The notes under the pieces are model-generated. The model had not been told where the DNA came from and did no database searches. It saw only the letters and a program-made list of their open reading frames with translations. From Planctomycetota bacterium (GTDB lineage: Bacteria > Planctomycetota > UBA1135): a DNA stretch of 7,362 nucleotides. Location: contig JALUUN010000538.1 of assembly GCA_027021325.1 (NCBI GenBank), positions 1-7,362 on the forward strand. Reading direction: 5' to 3'. This document shows positions 5,886 through 7,362 of this stretch, in pieces. Position numbers and translations under genes: made by a program. Numbering within the stretch: the stretch's first letter is position 1; each line of letters opens with the position of its first letter.

Positions 5886-6590
5886 TCAGGCCGTCTCCAG
5901 CTCGTCGGAGAAGCGATAGCCGACACCGCGCACGGTCTCGATCAAGGCACCGTGCTCGCCGAGCTTGCGGCGCACCGCCTTCACGTGGGTGTCGATGTTG
6001 CGCTCGGTCACGAAGACGTCCGGGCCCACCACCCGGTCCAGGAGTTCCCCGCGGCGGAACACGCGGCCCGGAGCGCTGGCCAGGGTCTGCAGCAGGCGGA
6101 ACTCCGTCGGCGTCAGGACCAGGCGCTCGCCGCCGGCCCGGACCTCGAAGCGGACCGGATCGATGACGATCGGCCCGCGCTCCAGAAGCTCGTCCGTGAC
6201 CACGGGCTCGCGTCCCCGGGCCCGGCGCAGGAGGGACTTGACCCGGGCGACGAGTTCCTTGGGGCGCGCCGGCTTGGTCACGTAGTCGTCGGCGCCGACG
6301 CCCAGCCCGAGGACCACGTCGGCCTCCTCGGCGCGGGCGGTGAGCATGAGGATCGGCACGTGGCGCGTGGCCGGGTCGGCGCGGATCGCCTGGCAGACCT
6401 CGATGCCGTCGCGGCCGGGCAACATCAGGTCCAGGACCACCAGATCCGGCTGCACGCGTCGCACCAGCCGCAGCGCGGCCTCGCCGTCCCCGGCCAGGTG
6501 GGTCTGGAAGCCCTCCGCCTCGAAGGTCAGCCGCAGGACCTCCAGGAGGTCCGGGTCGTCCTCGACGAGAAGCAGTTTCCTGGGTTTCAT
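5886..6590 (-). CDS. phoB: PhoB-type OmpR-family response regulator
   Basis: This is a DNA-binding response regulator that would activate phosphate-starvation genes when phosphorylated by PhoR. It has 234 residues from the chosen ATG. The receiver domain (about 4-122) has the acidic pocket EDD (10-12), phosphoacceptor Asp54 in VVLDLMLPGRDG, Thr84 and the Lys106-Pro pair (TKPARPKEL; the residue after KP is Ala where Phe is commoner). The C-terminal winged helix (about 138-229) has LTPTEFRLLQTL, the recognition-helix region ERNIDTHVKAVRRKLG and the wing ETVRGVGYRF. An in-frame GTG at 6608 would add six residues, but GGAGGAGGT sits 7 nt before the ATG at 6590 and would fall inside that longer form, so the ATG is preferred. 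The neighbouring phoR and the pst genes support PhoB over other OmpR-family members. Confidence 0.92.
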   Translation of the reverse strand: MKPRKLLLVEDDPDLLEVLRLTFEAEGFQTHLAGDGEAALRLVRRVQPDLVVLDLMLPGRDGIEVCQAIRADPATRHVPILMLTARAEEADVVLGLGVGADDYVTKPARPKELVARVKSLLRRARGREPVVTDELLERGPIVIDPVRFEVRAGGERLVLTPTEFRLLQTLASAPGRVFRRGELLDRVVGPDVFVTERNIDTHVKAVRRKLGEHGALIETVRGVGYRFSDELETA

Positions 6591-6597
6591 GCCCGGG

Positions 6598-6606
6598 ACC
6601 TCCTCC
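6598..6606 (-). promoter_or_regulatory. Strong Shine-Dalgarno of phoB
   Basis: The minus strand has GGAGGAGGT followed by 7 nt and the ATG at 6590. This decides the phoB start in favour of the ATG over the upstream GTG at 6608. Confidence 0.75.
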
Positions 6607-6630
6607 ACGCCGGGCGGGGCCCGCCCGTGG
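6605..6630. other. GC-rich hairpin next to the phoB ribosome-binding site
   Basis: CCACG (6605-6609) can pair with CGTGG (6626-6630), and GGGCGGG with CCCGCCC in between form an almost loop-less inner palindrome. Not all of these pairs can form at once. On the phoB transcript this would sit immediately before, and touch, the Shine-Dalgarno, so it could affect access by ribosomes. In DNA it could equally be an operator-like palindrome. Confidence 0.35.
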
Positions 6631-6643
6631 AGTTCCCGAGAAG
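6626..6643 (-). promoter_or_regulatory. Weak Pho-box candidate upstream of phoB
   Basis: The minus strand reads CTTCTCG-GGAA-CTCCACG, again a 7-4-7 layout. It matches the candidate upstream of pstS at 13 of 18 positions; each half differs from CTTCACG by one base. It would allow autoregulation of phoBR, which is known for E. coli phoBR. It is only 35 nt from the phoB ATG and no -10 is seen, so it is tentative. Confidence 0.3.
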
Positions 6644-6647
6644 TCTA

Positions 6648-6673
6648 GGTGGAGGCGCCCCCCTTCCTCCACC
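6648..6673. repeat. Perfect 8-bp inverted repeat between phoB and the divergent gene
   Basis: GGTGGAGG (6648-6655) and CCTCCACC (6666-6673) are separated by 10 nt. The repeat lies in the 108-nt divergent intergenic region, between the putative promoters of phoB and the Trm112-like gene. The spacing would suit a dimeric regulator, but CCTCC-type words are frequent in this sequence and chance is possible. Confidence 0.35.
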
Positions 6674-6692
6674 GCCTCTTCCCTGGGATACT
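6664..6692 (+). promoter_or_regulatory. Possible promoter of the Trm112-like gene
   Basis: GATACT (6687-6692) fits a -10 element of the TAnnnT type with one mismatch. TTCCTC (6664-6669), a poor -35, lies 17 nt upstream. The -10 ends only 6 nt before the ATG at 6699, so transcription would begin at or very near the start codon. Confidence 0.3.
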
Positions 6693-6698
6693 GGCCTC

Positions 6699-6944
6699 AT
6701 GGCGCCCGCCGAAGCCGAGCCCCTGGATCCGGAGTTCCTCGCCCTCCTGGTCTGTCCCCTCAGCCGCAAGCCCTTGTTCCAGCGGGGCGACCGGCTGGTG
6801 AGCACGGACCCGGAGACGCGCCGTTGCTACCGCATCGAGGACGGCTTTCCGGTGCTCCTGGTCGAGGAGTCCGAAGAGCTCGATCCGGCGACCTGGCGGG
6901 CCTGGATGGCCGAGGCCGGCCTCGAAGGGGAGGAGCGGGCATGA
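6699..6944 (+). CDS. Trm112/UPF0434-family small protein
   Basis: This is a predicted 81-residue protein of the Trm112-like (UPF0434, YcaR) family. The family is small, often zinc-ribbon-like, and the bacterial members have no firmly established role; in eukaryotes and archaea Trm112 activates methyltransferases. Seen landmarks are LDPEFLALLVCPLSRKPL (9-26), the central strand region, and the C-terminal CYRIEDGFPVLLVEE (43-57), matching the family's YPIRDGIPVML pattern. The usual first CPxC is CPLS and only one later Cys (43) remains, so a four-Cys zinc site is lost, as happens in part of the family. The ATG at 6699 has no SD and follows a possible -10 closely. An in-frame GTG at 6627 would add a Pro/Gly-rich N-terminus unlike the family, so it was not chosen. 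The stop overlaps the next gene as ATGA. Confidence 0.8.
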   Translation: MAPAEAEPLDPEFLALLVCPLSRKPLFQRGDRLVSTDPETRRCYRIEDGFPVLLVEESEELDPATWRAWMAEAGLEGEERA

Positions 6945-7285
6945 GCGAGACCGTCTTCGGGAAGATCCTTTCCGGAGAGCTGCCGGCGGACATCGTCTAC
7001 GAGGACGAGCACTGCCTCGCCTTCCGCGACATCCATCCGCAGGCGCCGGTGCATGTCCTCGTGATCCCGCGCAAGCCCCTGCGCAGCCTCGACGACGCCG
7101 GCAACGCGGACCGCGATCTCCTGGGGCATCTGCTCCTCGCCGCCGCCCGCATCGCCCGCCAGGAAGGCATCGACGCCGACGGCTACCGCGTGGTCACCAA
7201 CATCGGCCCCGAAGGCGGCCAGACCGTGGACCACCTGCACCTCCACATTCTCGGCGGCCGCCCCATGGGCTGGCCGCCGGGATAG
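6941..7285 (+). CDS. hinT: HIT-family nucleotide hydrolase (HinT-like)
   Basis: This is a histidine-triad protein of the Hint branch, a dimeric cytoplasmic purine nucleoside phosphoramidase/AMP-lysine hydrolase. It has 114 residues, the normal Hint length. Family motifs are in order: FGKILSGELPADIVYEDE (6-23), FRDIHPQAPVHVLVIPRKP (28-46), RVVTNIGPEGGQTVDHLH (83-100) and the catalytic triad motif HLHLHILGG (98-106), with His98, His100 and His102. The ATG at 6941 is preceded by GGGGAGGAG with a 5-nt spacer and overlaps the stop of the Trm112-like gene by 4 nt, so the two are probably cotranscribed. No link to phosphate uptake is evident beyond divergent placement. Confidence 0.93.
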   Translation: MSETVFGKILSGELPADIVYEDEHCLAFRDIHPQAPVHVLVIPRKPLRSLDDAGNADRDLLGHLLLAAARIARQEGIDADGYRVVTNIGPEGGQTVDHLHLHILGGRPMGWPPG

Positions 7286-7295
7286 GCGCGGACCC

Positions 7296-7323
7296 GGCGG
7301 CCGGCCCGCGGGCCGGTGCCGCC
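7296..7323. terminator. GC-rich palindrome after hinT, possible terminator
   Basis: CCGGCCCGCGGGCCGG (7301-7316) is a perfect 16-bp palindrome, and flanking GGCGG (7296-7300) can extend the stem to CCGCC (7319-7323) past a 2-nt bulge. It begins 10 nt after the hinT stop. There is no T-run after it on either strand, so it would be a non-canonical terminator or a 3'-end stabiliser. The remaining sequence to 7362 shows no gene. Confidence 0.4.
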
Positions 7324-7362
7324 GCCGACATTCGGGGGATCCGCCGTCCTCAGGTCTGGAGC

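Noticed and set aside
4437..5919. Plus-strand open frames at 4437-5321 and 4672-5919, opposite phoR.
   Set aside because: They are Pro/Arg/Gly- or Gln-rich shadows of the histidine kinase, whose conserved boxes are all in the minus frame.
6591..6608. A longer PhoB starting at the GTG at 6608.
   Set aside because: The strong SD would then be inside the gene, and the added residues precede the normal N-terminal receiver strand.
5872..6672. A minus-strand 266-codon frame overlapping phoB.
   Set aside because: It is Gly/Arg/Pro-rich low complexity and out of frame with the clear receiver and winged-helix domains of PhoB.
5952..6698. The upstream part of the open frame that contains the Trm112-like gene.
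   Set aside because: It is antisense to phoB and unlike the family; only the part from the ATG at 6699 matches Trm112/UPF0434.
1..7362. CRISPR arrays, insertion sequences, tRNA or rRNA genes, prophage or transfer signs.
   Set aside because: No regularly spaced repeats, transposase frames, tRNA cloverleaf or shift in base composition were seen; the genes are densely packed, uniformly GC-rich core functions.

Overview
The window is a GC-rich (roughly two-thirds G+C or more) bacterial chromosome segment. It carries a compact phosphate-sensing and phosphate-uptake (Pho/Pst) locus on the minus strand, and a short housekeeping gene pair on the plus strand at the right edge. A lipoprotein-type phosphate-binding protein, a PhoB/PhoR two-component pair and dense translationally coupled genes suggest a Gram-negative-type or related GC-rich bacterium. 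I cannot assign a phylum from the sequence alone.

Read in the direction of transcription (right to left), the minus-strand genes are phoB (response regulator, 5886-6590), phoR (histidine kinase, 4621-5847), a 194-nt gap with a good Pho-box-like direct repeat and strong hairpins, pstS (3560-4426), a PhoU protein with an extra C-terminal domain (2460-3524), pstC (1514-2452), pstA (636-1517) and pstB (1-639, running off the left edge). pstC/pstA and pstA/pstB overlap by 4 nt (GTGA), phoU and pstC are 7 nt apart, and pstS and phoU are 35 nt apart. The pst genes therefore look like one transcription unit. The PhoBR pair would sense phosphate limitation through the PstSCAB transporter and PhoU, and PhoB would activate the pst genes through the Pho box.

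The most unusual item is the phoU gene. An N-terminal PhoU of normal length is followed by a domain resembling low-molecular-weight protein tyrosine phosphatase / thioredoxin-type arsenate reductase (ArsC). In that domain the catalytic Cys and the P-loop Arg are both replaced, so it looks like a pseudo-phosphatase tethered to PhoU. The gene also sits between pstS and pstC rather than after pstB. PstB has non-canonical Q-loop and switch (H-loop) residues, and PhoR has Gln instead of Glu directly after the phosphoacceptor His. Together these suggest a divergent version of the Pst-PhoU-PhoR signalling complex.

On the plus strand, divergent from phoB, lie a small Trm112/UPF0434-family gene (6699-6944) with a possibly leaderless start and a HIT-family (HinT-like) nucleotide hydrolase gene (6941-7285), overlapping by ATGA. 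A strong GC palindrome follows. The last ~40 nt show nothing recognisable.
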